From positions 496,001 through 560,000 of the forward strand of contig CAYGPZ010000001.1 in the NCBI GenBank assembly GCA_964352025.1: a stretch of 64,000 bases of DNA, written 5' to 3'. Below the pieces are notes generated by a model. That model was not told the origin of the DNA and did not search any database. It worked only from the letters and a program-made list of their open reading frames with translations. Shown here one piece after another: positions 18,566 to 27,430 of this stretch; the stretch's first letter is position 1, and each line of letters opens with the position of its first letter. The stretch is from Hirschia sp964352025. GTDB taxonomy: Bacteria > Pseudomonadota > Alphaproteobacteria > Caulobacterales > Hyphomonadaceae. Made by a program: the position numbers and the translations under genes.

Positions 18566-18955
18566 ATGCCAAGTGATAAATCAGATAAAGCTGAGCTACC
18601 TGTTTTTGGTCCCAATGGTGCTGTTTTGAATAGTGTCACTATTACTGAAGATGTTAGGCAGAGACTTAAAAATCCGAAGTTCGAGATTGAAGAAGATAGG
18701 ACGCTTCGCGAGTCTAAAGCGATTATTCCAAGATTGGTAAGGGGTGCGGCGGTCTTGGCAAGTGCGAGCTTGGCTTTGCATGTTTTTGCAAAATTGGCAG
18801 GCATGTTTGGGGCTGATACAGGTCTTTCACCTAGAGAGTGGCACTCAATTGAAATTTATTCGATTACGATAGCTATCTTTATTGGTGCATTTAGCGCGAT
18901 TACCGGAAGTTATTGGCGAATTCATTGGAATAAAAAACGCGCAAACCAAAGCTGA
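18566..18955 (+). CDS. Small protein with two membrane segments
   Basis: This is a 129-residue product with a charged, cytosolic N-terminal 50 residues and two hydrophobic segments (RGAAVLASASLALHVFAKLA and IYSITIAIFIGAFSAITGSY), and a basic C-terminus. GGGGAGG lies 8 bases before the ATG. No family is recognised. Its 3' end overlaps the terminator of the convergent downstream gene. Confidence 0.65.
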   Translation: MPSDKSDKAELPVFGPNGAVLNSVTITEDVRQRLKNPKFEIEEDRTLRESKAIIPRLVRGAAVLASASLALHVFAKLAGMFGADTGLSPREWHSIEIYSITIAIFIGAFSAITGSYWRIHWNKKRANQS

Positions 18956-18965
18956 TCTGCGCGTT
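18931..18965 (-). terminator. Rho-independent terminator for the 97-residue gene
   Basis: On the minus strand an 8-base stem (AACGCGCA/TGCGCGTT) is followed by a run of six T. It lies downstream of the gene at 18995-19288 and is partly inside the 3' end of the convergent gene. Confidence 0.65.
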
Positions 18966-18994
18966 CTAAATCTATATATCAATTTAGTTAGCGG

Positions 18995-19288
18995 TTAGCC
19001 GTTTTTCATTCTCCAGCGTTCCATTGCTGCCGAAATCGCAAACGTCTCGCGGTATTTTGGGCTACCCGATGGACGAGGTGCAGTTTGCGCCGTCATTTCC
19101 ATAATATCGGCTAGTTTGTTGTGCGCAGCACCAGATTGACCAGCACCGATATATGCGTGCAATTCTACCAATGCATCAGAAAGTTGGTCATGTGCACGGA
19201 TAACGAAATATGGTTCGTCCTGACCAAGATCGTCAAAACAGTCAAACTGGGATGGGTTGGCTTTTGAGCCAATAGGGGCTTCAGTCAT
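18995..19288 (-). CDS. Small soluble protein, function unknown
   Basis: This is a 97-residue acidic product with no membrane segment or recognised motif. It contains a helical centre (RAHDQLSDALVELHAYIGAG). The ATG has GAGAGA 8 bases upstream and a good terminator follows the stop, so the gene looks real. No family can be named. Confidence 0.6.
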   Translation of the reverse strand: MTEAPIGSKANPSQFDCFDDLGQDEPYFVIRAHDQLSDALVELHAYIGAGQSGAAHNKLADIMEMTAQTAPRPSGSPKYRETFAISAAMERWRMKNG

Positions 19289-19364
19289 AATGGTCTCTCT
19301 TTTCCAAAAGGAATCGGTTTTGAGACCAGTCTAAGCTGAAAACCCCAATTTGTTCAGTGGAAAA

Positions 19365-21143
19365 CTAAGCTTCTACAGCATCAAATAGCGTTGTCATGGC
19401 GTCTTCCACAAGATTTGCAGGCGCAAGCACCGCTTCTTTACGTCCATCAGCCTGAGTTAGCGTTTCAGCAGCAAAGATACGTGCAAGTGTCATCGCTTTT
19501 GGTGCGAATGCGTCATCATCTTGAAGTGAGCGAAGTGCTGACTCGGCGAGTAAGTTTCCGCCAACAACGTCTCCGGCCAATCTAAGGTATGCTGTGGCAC
19601 CGGCAAGTCCGACTGATTTGTCATTGGATAGCATTTTTTCGAGCATCCACTCGGTTGCTTCTTCCAATGCTCGAACAGCAGTCGCCAAACGGGTCGCAAT
19701 GACTGCGAGTGATCCGTTTCCTGTTTCATTTGCTTTGCTGATGGTTGCGTGGATGTCTGCAATCATGGCTTTCATGCCTTCACCCTTATCAGAAGCTAGC
19801 TTGCGGCCAACAAGGTCCATTGCCTGAATACCGTTCGTACCTTCATAGATAGGATTGATGCGTGCATCCAGCATGATTTGCGCAGCCTCGGCTTCATTCA
19901 TAAAGCCCATGCCACCAAAGACTTGAACTGCCTGGCTGGACATTTCGCATCCACGGTCTGTCGCCCATGCTTTTGCAATTGGTACAAGCAGGTCTTCGCG
20001 CTGTTTATACTTTGCTTTATCTGCTTCATCTTTTGAAGCAATTGCTAAGTCTGCGGCTCCGGCACAAGCGTAAACAATTGCGCGTGCTGCTTGGGTGTTA
20101 GCCGCCATGCCAACAAGAGTGCGTTGAATATCTGGGTGATGAATGATCGCGGCGTCTCCCTCGACGCCCTTAGCTTTTCCCTGCTTACGATCACGCGCAT
20201 AGGCTTCTGCTGATTGCATTGCAGCTTCACAGACAGAAACGCCTTGTAACCCAACTTGTAGACGCGCCGCGTTCATCATGATGAACATTGCCGCGAGGCC
20301 TTTGTTTTCGTCGCCTATGAGCCAGCCTTTAGAATTGGTGTATTCCATGACGCATGTAGGCGAAGCGTGAATGCCTATTTTTTCTTCCAGTCCGATACAC
20401 TGGTAGGAATTGCGTTCGCCCAGACTTCCATCTTCATTGACGAAGAATTTCGGTACAAGGAAAAGAGAAATTCCGCGAGAACCAGCAGGGGCATCCGGTG
20501 TGCGTGCAAGGACAAGCTGGATGATGTTTTCAGCAACGTCGTGTTCACCCCATGTGATGAATATTTTCTGGCCTGTTATATCAAACGAGCCATCACCATT
20601 GGGGACTGCTTTTGTTTTAAGTGCACCGACATCAGAACCTGCACCGGGTTCAGTCAGGTTCATCGCACCTGTCCATTCACCAGATACGAGTTTTTCCAGA
20701 TAAGTCGACTTCTGGTCATCCGTCCCTTTTTCAATCAAAGCTTCGATAGCTCCGAATGTCAGCATAGGGTTGAGGCTAAAGGACGGGTTTGCGCTTTGCA
20801 TCATTTCCATCACAGCGATTGCGAGTGATTTTGGAAGAGCTTGACCTCCAAATTCTTCAGGAAATGGCAAGCCGATCCAACCGCCTTCAGAGAATGTTTT
20901 GTAGGCGTCTTTAAAGCCTGGAGATGCGGTAACAACGCCGTCTTTTAATGTCGCGCCTTTTTGGTGACCTGTTGGATTTAGCGGAGAGAGAATACCAGAT
21001 GCTAATTTATTCGCTTCTTCGAGGACCGGAGCGATCAGCTCTGCATCATAGTTTTCAAATGCGCCAGTTGCGCCTGCAGCATCGATTTCTGCATTATATT
21101 TAAGTGCGTTTACTATTGCGTCCAAAGGTGCGGAATACGGCAT
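19365..21143 (-). CDS. Acyl-CoA dehydrogenase, 3-methylmercaptopropionyl-CoA dehydrogenase-like size class
   Basis: This is a 592-residue FAD enzyme. It carries the N-terminal helical domain, the FAD/substrate region MNLTEPGAGSDVGALKTKAV and the flavin-domain part FITWGEHDVAENI. The C-terminal catalytic stretch INPIYEGTNGIQAMDLVGRK contains the Glu base expected in this long subclass with an extra C-terminal domain (PF12806 type). Fatty-acyl-CoA or related substrates are likely, but chain length and the DmdC role cannot be separated by eye. GGGAGA precedes the ATG. It stands alone on the minus strand. Confidence 0.88.
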   Translation of the reverse strand: MPYSAPLDAIVNALKYNAEIDAAGATGAFENYDAELIAPVLEEANKLASGILSPLNPTGHQKGATLKDGVVTASPGFKDAYKTFSEGGWIGLPFPEEFGGQALPKSLAIAVMEMMQSANPSFSLNPMLTFGAIEALIEKGTDDQKSTYLEKLVSGEWTGAMNLTEPGAGSDVGALKTKAVPNGDGSFDITGQKIFITWGEHDVAENIIQLVLARTPDAPAGSRGISLFLVPKFFVNEDGSLGERNSYQCIGLEEKIGIHASPTCVMEYTNSKGWLIGDENKGLAAMFIMMNAARLQVGLQGVSVCEAAMQSAEAYARDRKQGKAKGVEGDAAIIHHPDIQRTLVGMAANTQAARAIVYACAGAADLAIASKDEADKAKYKQREDLLVPIAKAWATDRGCEMSSQAVQVFGGMGFMNEAEAAQIMLDARINPIYEGTNGIQAMDLVGRKLASDKGEGMKAMIADIHATISKANETGNGSLAVIATRLATAVRALEEATEWMLEKMLSNDKSVGLAGATAYLRLAGDVVGGNLLAESALRSLQDDDAFAPKAMTLARIFAAETLTQADGRKEAVLAPANLVEDAMTTLFDAVEA

Positions 21144-21255
21144 TCAATTCTCCCATACAGGCTTTACCGCTGTAAAAACCCGATAAAATTTTCCTTCTGC
21201 GGCACTACTTACCCCAATAGGGACAATATTTCCAGCAAAAGATATATCTTTTAAC

Positions 21256-21789
21256 TTATAGAGGTAGAGATGCAGGAATTGCGCCTTCATGCTCTAAAAG
21301 CCATTTCTTTTTTTCAACGCCGCCTGCATAGCCTGTTAATTTACCGTTTGCACCAATAACGCGATGGCATGGAACAACAATTCCAATTGGATTGGCTCCA
21401 TTGGCGAGGCCGACAGCACGTACAGCTTTAGGGTTTTCTATCTGCTTGGCAAGATCACCATAGGTAAGGGTTTTTCCAAATGGAATCGTACGCAGGGCAG
21501 CCCATACTTGCTTTTGAAATGATGTGCCGCCGGTCCGAACTTGAAGGCTATCTAAGGAGGTCAAGTCACCTTCAAAATAGGTTTGTAGTGCTGCTGCTGC
21601 AGTAGATTTGTTTTTCTTGGGAGCAGAATTGAGCTGGAAGCCTTGCTTCCCGTAATGTCGGTCGAGCAATTGCATCAATCTCTTCTCATATGTCTCCCAA
21701 TCCACGGCGCGCAGATAGTCATCTTCATCTGTGATGACAAGTAATCTGCCCAATGGGCTGGATATTAGCTCGCGAGAAAGTCTCAACAT
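21256..21789 (-). CDS. ogt: Methylated-DNA--protein-cysteine methyltransferase
   Basis: This is a 177-residue suicide enzyme that removes O6-alkyl groups from guanine. The active-site motif VVPCHRVIG (Cys near residue 140), the Arg-containing recognition helix AVRAVGLANGANP and the helix-turn-helix segment TLTYGDLAKQIENP are all present. A clear AAGGTGA precedes the ATG. It is divergent from an Ada-AlkA fusion gene with a shared inverted-repeat region, so the two probably form one alkylation-repair unit. Confidence 0.94.
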   Translation of the reverse strand: MLRLSRELISSPLGRLLVITDEDDYLRAVDWETYEKRLMQLLDRHYGKQGFQLNSAPKKNKSTAAAALQTYFEGDLTSLDSLQVRTGGTSFQKQVWAALRTIPFGKTLTYGDLAKQIENPKAVRAVGLANGANPIGIVVPCHRVIGANGKLTGYAGGVEKKKWLLEHEGAIPASLPL

Positions 21790-21848
21790 TTTATTTCACC
21801 TTTGGCCGACACGACTATTTGATAGCGTGAGTCTTGGTATGCACACTC

Positions 21849-21896
21849 GCGGTTTTCGGACGTTGATGAGTTTAATCATTAAGAGCCGAAAACCGC
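21849..21896. promoter_or_regulatory. Inverted repeat between ogt and the Ada-AlkA gene
   Basis: An 11-base perfect inverted repeat (GCGGTTTTCGG at 21849-21859 and CCGAAAACCGC at 21886-21896) with a 26-base spacer lies in the 143-base divergent gap. Its position between two alkylation-repair promoters suggests a regulatory site, possibly for the AraC-type domain of the neighbouring Ada-AlkA protein. The arms could instead form an RNA hairpin in either 5' UTR. Confidence 0.5.
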
Positions 21897-21932
21897 TAGA
21901 CGTATTCTGGATGGCATGCGCATGTTGGGAAC

Positions 21933-23402
21933 ATGGAACTAGATCATGCAGCTTGCTATCGCGCGGTATCTATGCGCGACACACGATTTGATGGCCGTAT
22001 ATTTACAGGTGTCAAAACGACAGGAATTTACTGTAGGCCAGTTTGTCCGGCTAGGATTCCACTGCGTGAGAATGTGGAGTTTTATCCAAGTGCAGCGGCG
22101 GCTCAGGAAGCTGGTTTTCGTCCTTGTTTGAGGTGTCGTCCTGAAACAGCGCCGGATCTGGGTGCCTGGAATGGAACGTCCAATACAGTGTCGCGTGCTC
22201 TTAGTATGATTGAATTGGGCGCATTGGATAGTGGCAGTGTTGAGGATTTGTCTGAACGGCTTGGTGTAGGCGGGCGGCACTTACGCCGATTGTTCAAACA
22301 GCATTTAGGAGCGTCTCCGATAGCGGTGGCGCAAACCCGCCGCGTCTTGTTAGCCAAGCAACTTATACACGATACCAATTTGTCGTTGGCGCAAGTTGCT
22401 CTGGCATCTGGATTTGGCAGCATTCGTCGGTTCAATGAAACTTTTGCTGCTCTATATAATCGTCCGCCAAGTGAAATGCGGCGCACTGAAAGACATGTGG
22501 ATGGGGCAAGTAATTCTAGCGAAGTTGTCGTCCAACTAAATTATCGGCCGCCATATGATTGGCAAGCCATGCTGGATTATTTTGCCAAGCGCGCAATCGA
22601 TGGAATGGAGGTTGTAAAAAACGGGCAATATGCGCGGACAATATCTATTGGAGAAAATGTCGGCTTTGTCATAATTTCCCATTTTGAAGGTGAAAAGGGC
22701 GGTAAAATTGAAGCGCGCATTAACTACCCTGTTTTATCTGAATTACCTCAAATCATTGCTCGTATTCGAAGATTGCTGGACCTTTCAACTGACCCTGAAA
22801 TAGTCAGCGCGCATTTATCAGAAGATCCATTGTTAGCGCCCATTATTGCTAAAAAACCGGGGTTGAGAGCACCTGGCGCGTTGGATGGTTTTGAGTTGGC
22901 AATTCGCGCAATATTAGGCCAACAAATTACGATTGAAGCCGCGCGATTGCATGGCAGTGCGTTGGTAGAAAAATATGGTCGGCGATCGCCCGATAATATA
23001 ACCCACCCCGAACTTAACCATGTGTTTCCTTCTGCAGAAACGCTTGCGCAGGCTGACCTGTCTCATCTTAAAATGCCGCGTGCACGTTCTTCGTCTTTGG
23101 TTGCCATGGCACAAGCTGTTGTCGACGATCCTGACTTGTTTTCCATTCGGTCCAGTCTGGAAGAAACAATCAAATCTCTTACAGCTTTAAAAGGCATCGG
23201 TGATTGGACCGCGCAATATATCGCTATACGCGTTATGCAAGAAGCGGATGCCTTTCCAGCAGCAGATGCGGCGCTTCTCAACGCATATGAAAAACTCACG
23301 GGCACGCGATTAAAGCCCAGAGATTTGCAGATCGTCGCTGAAAAGTGGCGGCCTTGGAGGGCTTATGCCACCTTTTATCTGTGGGCTAGCTTAGCGGTTT
23401 AG
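21933..23402 (+). CDS. Ada-AlkA fusion: alkyl-DNA sensor and 3-methyladenine glycosylase
   Basis: This is a 489-residue protein with three parts. Residues 1-75 are the Ada metal-binding domain, with Cys34, 38, 65 and 68 (IYCRPVC, CLRCRP); the first is the phosphotriester acceptor. Residues about 85-190 are an AraC-type helix-turn-helix (LSLAQVALASGFGSIRRFNE). The rest is AlkA: an N-terminal beta domain, then HhH-GPD with LKGIGDWTAQYIAIRV and a catalytic Asp in PAADAAL. It lacks the Cys of the C-terminal Ada alkyltransferase, which the divergent ogt supplies in trans. The start is the ATG at 21933. Confidence 0.93.
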   Translation: MELDHAACYRAVSMRDTRFDGRIFTGVKTTGIYCRPVCPARIPLRENVEFYPSAAAAQEAGFRPCLRCRPETAPDLGAWNGTSNTVSRALSMIELGALDSGSVEDLSERLGVGGRHLRRLFKQHLGASPIAVAQTRRVLLAKQLIHDTNLSLAQVALASGFGSIRRFNETFAALYNRPPSEMRRTERHVDGASNSSEVVVQLNYRPPYDWQAMLDYFAKRAIDGMEVVKNGQYARTISIGENVGFVIISHFEGEKGGKIEARINYPVLSELPQIIARIRRLLDLSTDPEIVSAHLSEDPLLAPIIAKKPGLRAPGALDGFELAIRAILGQQITIEAARLHGSALVEKYGRRSPDNITHPELNHVFPSAETLAQADLSHLKMPRARSSSLVAMAQAVVDDPDLFSIRSSLEETIKSLTALKGIGDWTAQYIAIRVMQEADAFPAADAALLNAYEKLTGTRLKPRDLQIVAEKWRPWRAYATFYLWASLAV

Positions 23403-23950
23403 CTCTTTTTCATCAGCTCTTGGATTGCATTCGCATGATGGCGCAAGCTGAGCAGAAATTCATTCACTTCAAGTCTGAAATCAGATGTTTCTAGTTTTAA
23501 AAGACTGCGTTCTGTCCAGCCATTTTCTGGGCAAAGGCGATCCATATATTTGTTGTATTTTTCAGTTTCCAGCGCCGTAAGCGGTAATCTATTTGCAGTT
23601 TGCAACAATAAGATCAGCTCGTGCACAATTTGCATGCCACGAAAAGCATCCATGATATCGGGCAATAGTGCAGGGTCACCAATCCAAGTTTTACCTTTGA
23701 ACACTTCTTGTATCAAATGCTGGCCGGCACCGTGACAATCATAACTGATACATCCACCAAATCCATCCTGTTTGAGTGTTGAGTGGATTTTGCATTTGCC
23801 GCATTCACTGCCCTTTGTTTCGAGGTTTTGGCAGGTTTCACCAGCCTCTTTGTCAATCGCAAATTCATCCGATTTATCAAAAGCAAATACAACGCAACAA
23901 AGCGAAGCGCATTTGGAACAATCAGCAGTGAGAGAAGGGATGGTTGTCAT
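23399..23950 (-). CDS. Cysteine-cluster protein of unknown function
   Basis: This is a 183-residue protein with an N-terminal Cys cluster (CSKCASLCC), then CQNLETKGSECGKCKIH and GGCISYDCHGAGQH, giving a CxxC-rich pattern that probably holds a metal or iron-sulfur centre. The same N-terminal pattern occurs in some pentapeptide-repeat proteins; here no repeat follows. I chose the ATG at 23950 (MTTIPSLTADC). Its stop overlaps the last codon of the Ada-AlkA gene by four bases in a convergent arrangement. Confidence 0.65.
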   Translation of the reverse strand: MTTIPSLTADCSKCASLCCVVFAFDKSDEFAIDKEAGETCQNLETKGSECGKCKIHSTLKQDGFGGCISYDCHGAGQHLIQEVFKGKTWIGDPALLPDIMDAFRGMQIVHELILLLQTANRLPLTALETEKYNKYMDRLCPENGWTERSLLKLETSDFRLEVNEFLLSLRHHANAIQELMKKS

Positions 23951-24029
23951 AAGGATTGCTCGATGTCTGTAAGAAGTAGGGTGTTGAACCAAAATCAGAT
24001 GAAACTCGCAATCCTCTAAGATGAAATTT

Positions 24030-24791
24030 TTATTTCAGACCGACGATTTTTCTGCCTTCCTCTGTCTTTATAGAAAAATCAGTACCCGCATACTTACGTG
24101 CATCTGGAGTGCATAAATATGCTATTGCTTTTGCTGGCCAATCGGGTGAAAGGTGTCCATCCCAATTAAGTTGGCTAACAGGATTAATTCCAGAATTTTT
24201 AATCTTCGCCATCATGTCAGTTGCAACTGTCCCGGGGCTGAGACCAACAATTGTGATGCCCTTGTCCGCAACTTCCACATGAGCGCACTCCGTTAGTTTT
24301 TTGACTGCAGCTTTAGTGGAACAATAATGGCTCCAGCCTTCCAATGCCGAGTTTGCTGCGCCTGAGCTCATATTGATGATCGTTCCAGAACTGCGGGCAA
24401 TCATATGAGGAAGAACAGCGCGCATCCCAAAATAGACACCTGTTAGATTGATATTGACCGCTGTTGCCCAATCAGCTGGGCTAGAAATTTCCAGTCTTGA
24501 AATCGGGTCTATGACGCCTGCATTGTTGACGAGAACATCAATGGCTCCATAGGTTTCTAGTGTAATCGCAGTTAGACGTTCAACTTGCGTGTAGTCTGAA
24601 ACATCCGTTGCAATGGCGGTTGCATTACTTCCGTTATCTCGAATTTTAGCGGCTACGTCGCTGATTGTCCCTTCTGAGCGTGCAGCCAGAACCACGTTCG
24701 CACCGCAATCAGCAAGAAAATGAGCTGTTGCTAATCCGATACCTTTACTAGCTCCGGTAATGATCGCTGTTTTGCCATTTAAATTATACAT
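24030..24791 (-). CDS. Short-chain dehydrogenase/reductase
   Basis: This is a 253-residue Rossmann-fold oxidoreductase. It has the NAD(P) loop TGASKGIGLATA, the NNAG motif (LVNNAGVID), the Ser of INMSSGAAN and the catalytic YCSTKAAVKK (Tyr-x-x-x-Lys). The substrate is unknown. I chose the ATG at 24791 because AGAAGG lies 8 bases upstream; the longer frame lacks a convincing site. It is divergent from a LysR gene that probably controls it. Confidence 0.9.
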   Translation of the reverse strand: MYNLNGKTAIITGASKGIGLATAHFLADCGANVVLAARSEGTISDVAAKIRDNGSNATAIATDVSDYTQVERLTAITLETYGAIDVLVNNAGVIDPISRLEISSPADWATAVNINLTGVYFGMRAVLPHMIARSSGTIINMSSGAANSALEGWSHYCSTKAAVKKLTECAHVEVADKGITIVGLSPGTVATDMMAKIKNSGINPVSQLNWDGHLSPDWPAKAIAYLCTPDARKYAGTDFSIKTEEGRKIVGLK

Positions 24792-24887
24792 ATCTGAACC
24801 TTCTATCATTGATGGTCCAAGCCTAATGTTTTCTGTATTTGCAATAAACAAGGTGGAATGTATTTCATTGTTGCGTATATTGCACGA

Positions 24888-25772
24888 ATGGATACGCACT
24901 CAATAAACATATTTTTAGCCGTTATCGAGCAGGGCAGTTTTGCGTCTGTAGCGGAAACTCGCAATCTTGCGCCATCGTCAGTTTCGCGCACCATTGCTTC
25001 TTTGGAAGCTGAATTGAGTGTGCGATTGTTTAACCGCACCACTCGCAAGCTAACACCGACACAAGCAGCTGAAGCATTTTACAAGAAAATGCGGCCACTG
25101 GCTGAAGGGATTGAGAGTGCTATCCGAGAAGTTTCTGAAACACAGACGGGACCTAGCGGCGTGCTGCGTGTTGCTGCATCTGTATCTTACGGACAATTAT
25201 TGCTCGCTAAAAAACTAGAAAAATTCTTAGGGGATTATCCGAACGTCCGATTAGATCTTCTATTATCGGATAGACGTATCGATCTCATTCAAGAGGGCGT
25301 AGATGTGGCGATAAGGCATGGGGAATTGGAAGATAGCTCTCTCATTTCCCGAAAACTATGTGATGTAAAATACAAACTAGTCGCATCTCCAACTTACTTG
25401 GAAAATAAGGGAAAACCACAGTCTATTGAGGCGCTGCATCTGCATTCTTTGCTAAGTTTTGGAATTCAAGGATTTAGTAAAACTTGGATGTTCAAAAAGC
25501 AGGAAACCTATAAAACCTTGAATATTGCTCCTCGTATATTGTCTTCAAATGCGATGGCACTTCGCCAATGCGCTTTAGACAATTTGGGAATAGCTATGTT
25601 GGCTGATTGGACTGTCGCTGATGATCTTAAAGCTGACCATCTTGTTGAGGTGCTTCCGGAGTGGGATGTCGCCGGCAGTAGTTTTAAGAGTGCTATCTGG
25701 TTGGTCTATCCATCAATGAAATTTGTTCCTGCCAGAACACGCGCATTCCTAGACTTTATGAAAAGTCGTTGA
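24888..25772 (+). CDS. LysR-family transcriptional regulator
   Basis: This is a 294-residue regulator. It has a winged helix in the first 65 residues (INIFLAVIEQGSFASVAET, then SVSRTIASLEAELSVRLF) and a periplasmic-binding-like effector domain after about residue 90. The ATG at 24888 gives the normal LysR N-terminus, MDTHSINIF; the frame is open 10 codons further. It is divergent from the SDR gene, the usual arrangement for a LysR protein and its target. A hairpin terminator follows the stop. Confidence 0.9.
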   Translation: MDTHSINIFLAVIEQGSFASVAETRNLAPSSVSRTIASLEAELSVRLFNRTTRKLTPTQAAEAFYKKMRPLAEGIESAIREVSETQTGPSGVLRVAASVSYGQLLLAKKLEKFLGDYPNVRLDLLLSDRRIDLIQEGVDVAIRHGELEDSSLISRKLCDVKYKLVASPTYLENKGKPQSIEALHLHSLLSFGIQGFSKTWMFKKQETYKTLNIAPRILSSNAMALRQCALDNLGIAMLADWTVADDLKADHLVEVLPEWDVAGSSFKSAIWLVYPSMKFVPARTRAFLDFMKSR

Positions 25773-25788
25773 TGTTTGAGTTAACGAA

Positions 25789-25821
25789 GCTGACACCTAA
25801 GGATTAGGTGTCAGCTTTTTT
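25789..25821 (+). terminator. Rho-independent terminator after the LysR gene
   Basis: A 12-base perfect stem (GCTGACACCTAA / TTAGGTGTCAGC) with a GGA loop is followed by six T. It sits between convergent lysR-type and fumC genes. Confidence 0.9.
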
Positions 25822-25835
25822 ATCGTTAGGCAGAC

Positions 25836-27236
25836 TTACTTCGGTGTTGGCCCGATCATCTTGGCTGGGACGACGATGGCGTCGAAGTCTTCTTCTGAGA
25901 TATCCAGAGCGAGGGCTTCGATTTTCAAAGTTGTGCCGTTTTTGTGGGCGTTTTTTGCAACTTTGGCTGCGAGGTCATAGCCGTATTTCTCTTTAAGTGG
26001 TGTCACCAACATAAGAGAGTTTTCTAGACCTTTCTTGATATTGTCATGACGTGGCTCAATGCCAACGACACAATTGTCAGTGAAGGATACTGCTGCATCA
26101 GAAAGCAATTTCACAGACTGAAGGAAGTTGTAGCTCATCATCGGGTTAAACACGTTCAACTCGAAGTGACCTTGTGATCCAGCAAATGAGATAGCCGCGT
26201 TATTGCCGTGAATGTGTGCACATACTTGTGTTAGCGCTTCACACTGCGTTGGGTTCACTTTACCCGGCATGATGGAAGAACCTGGCTCATTTTCAGGCAG
26301 GGCCAATTCACCCAAACCTGAGCGCGGGCCAGAACCAAGGAAACGAATGTCGTTTGCAATTTTAAAGCATGACATAGCAACAGTTGTGATTGCACCGTGG
26401 GCAAACACCATTGCGTCATGTGCCGCTAGGCTTTCAAATTTGTTTGGCGCAGTTTTAAACGGCATGCCTGTTATCTGAGCGATCTTTTCAGCAACAAGTT
26501 CTGCAAAGCCTTCAGGTGAAGCCAGACCGGTACCAACAGCTGTTCCACCTTGGGCAAGTTCCATCAAAGCAGGTTGGGCTTGTTTAATGCGCTCAATGCC
26601 GTTTTCAACTTGCTTGGCGTAACCAGAAAATTCCTGACCAAGTGTAACGGGTGTCGCGTCTTGAGTGTGCGTACGACCGATTTTGATGATGTCTTTCCAC
26701 TCTTGAGCTTTATCGTTCAGCGCGTTGTGAAGCTTGCTGAGTGCCGGCAATAAAGTGTTCTCAACTTCCATCGCACAAGCAATGTGCATAGCCGTTGGGA
26801 ATGTGTCGTTTGATGACTGAGACATGTTACAGTGATCATTCGGGTGAACAGGTGTTTTAGACCCTTTTTCGCCGCCCAAGATTTCAATCGCACGGTTAGA
26901 AATAACCTCGTTCGAATTCATGTTGGACTGCGTTCCAGAACCTGTTTGCCAAACAACAAGCGGGAAGTGATCGTCTAGTTTGCCTTCGATGACTTCGTTG
27001 GCGGCCTGCACGATGACTTTACCAAGATCAGCATCCATTTTGCCAAGCGCCATGTTCGCTTCAGCACAACCGCGTTTAACAACACCAAGTGCACGAACGA
27101 TCGGTTGAGGTTGCTTTTCCCAACCGATTTTGAAGTTACCCAATGAACGTTGAGCCTGAGCTCCCCAGTATTTTGACGCGTCTACTTCGATAGGGCCAAA
27201 AGTATCTGTTTCGGTGCGTGTTGTCTTATCGCTCAT
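25836..27236 (-). CDS. fumC: Fumarate hydratase class II
   Basis: This 466-residue homotetrameric enzyme interconverts fumarate and malate in the TCA cycle. The superfamily signature GSSIMPGKVNPTQCE is intact, as are the active-site segments TGSGTQSNMNSNEV and MSQSSNDTFPTAMH. I chose the ATG at 27236 (MSDKTTRTE) because GAGGA lies 9 bases upstream; the frame also reads from an ATG 11 codons earlier. No other TCA gene is adjacent. Confidence 0.96.
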   Translation of the reverse strand: MSDKTTRTETDTFGPIEVDASKYWGAQAQRSLGNFKIGWEKQPQPIVRALGVVKRGCAEANMALGKMDADLGKVIVQAANEVIEGKLDDHFPLVVWQTGSGTQSNMNSNEVISNRAIEILGGEKGSKTPVHPNDHCNMSQSSNDTFPTAMHIACAMEVENTLLPALSKLHNALNDKAQEWKDIIKIGRTHTQDATPVTLGQEFSGYAKQVENGIERIKQAQPALMELAQGGTAVGTGLASPEGFAELVAEKIAQITGMPFKTAPNKFESLAAHDAMVFAHGAITTVAMSCFKIANDIRFLGSGPRSGLGELALPENEPGSSIMPGKVNPTQCEALTQVCAHIHGNNAAISFAGSQGHFELNVFNPMMSYNFLQSVKLLSDAAVSFTDNCVVGIEPRHDNIKKGLENSLMLVTPLKEKYGYDLAAKVAKNAHKNGTTLKIEALALDISEEDFDAIVVPAKMIGPTPK

Positions 27237-27430
27237 CTGGCGTGTCCTCATGTGTATTATATGGCGCACGGGAAGTGCGGAATATTCCTTTGCGCTATGG
27301 ATTAAGCCAATGAAGGTTAAGGATCAACTAGGGCGCGCTTTTTGGTAGCCCTAACTTGGGTTAGATTGGAAATTAATAGCAGAACGACCGACCTAATATC
27401 AGTTAAATTGCTTGTTTGCGGAGGTGTAGA

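Noticed and set aside
21731..21991. A plus-strand frame covering the ogt promoter region
   Set aside because: It crosses the inverted repeat and overlaps two genes with clear starts; composition and context mark it as a shadow.
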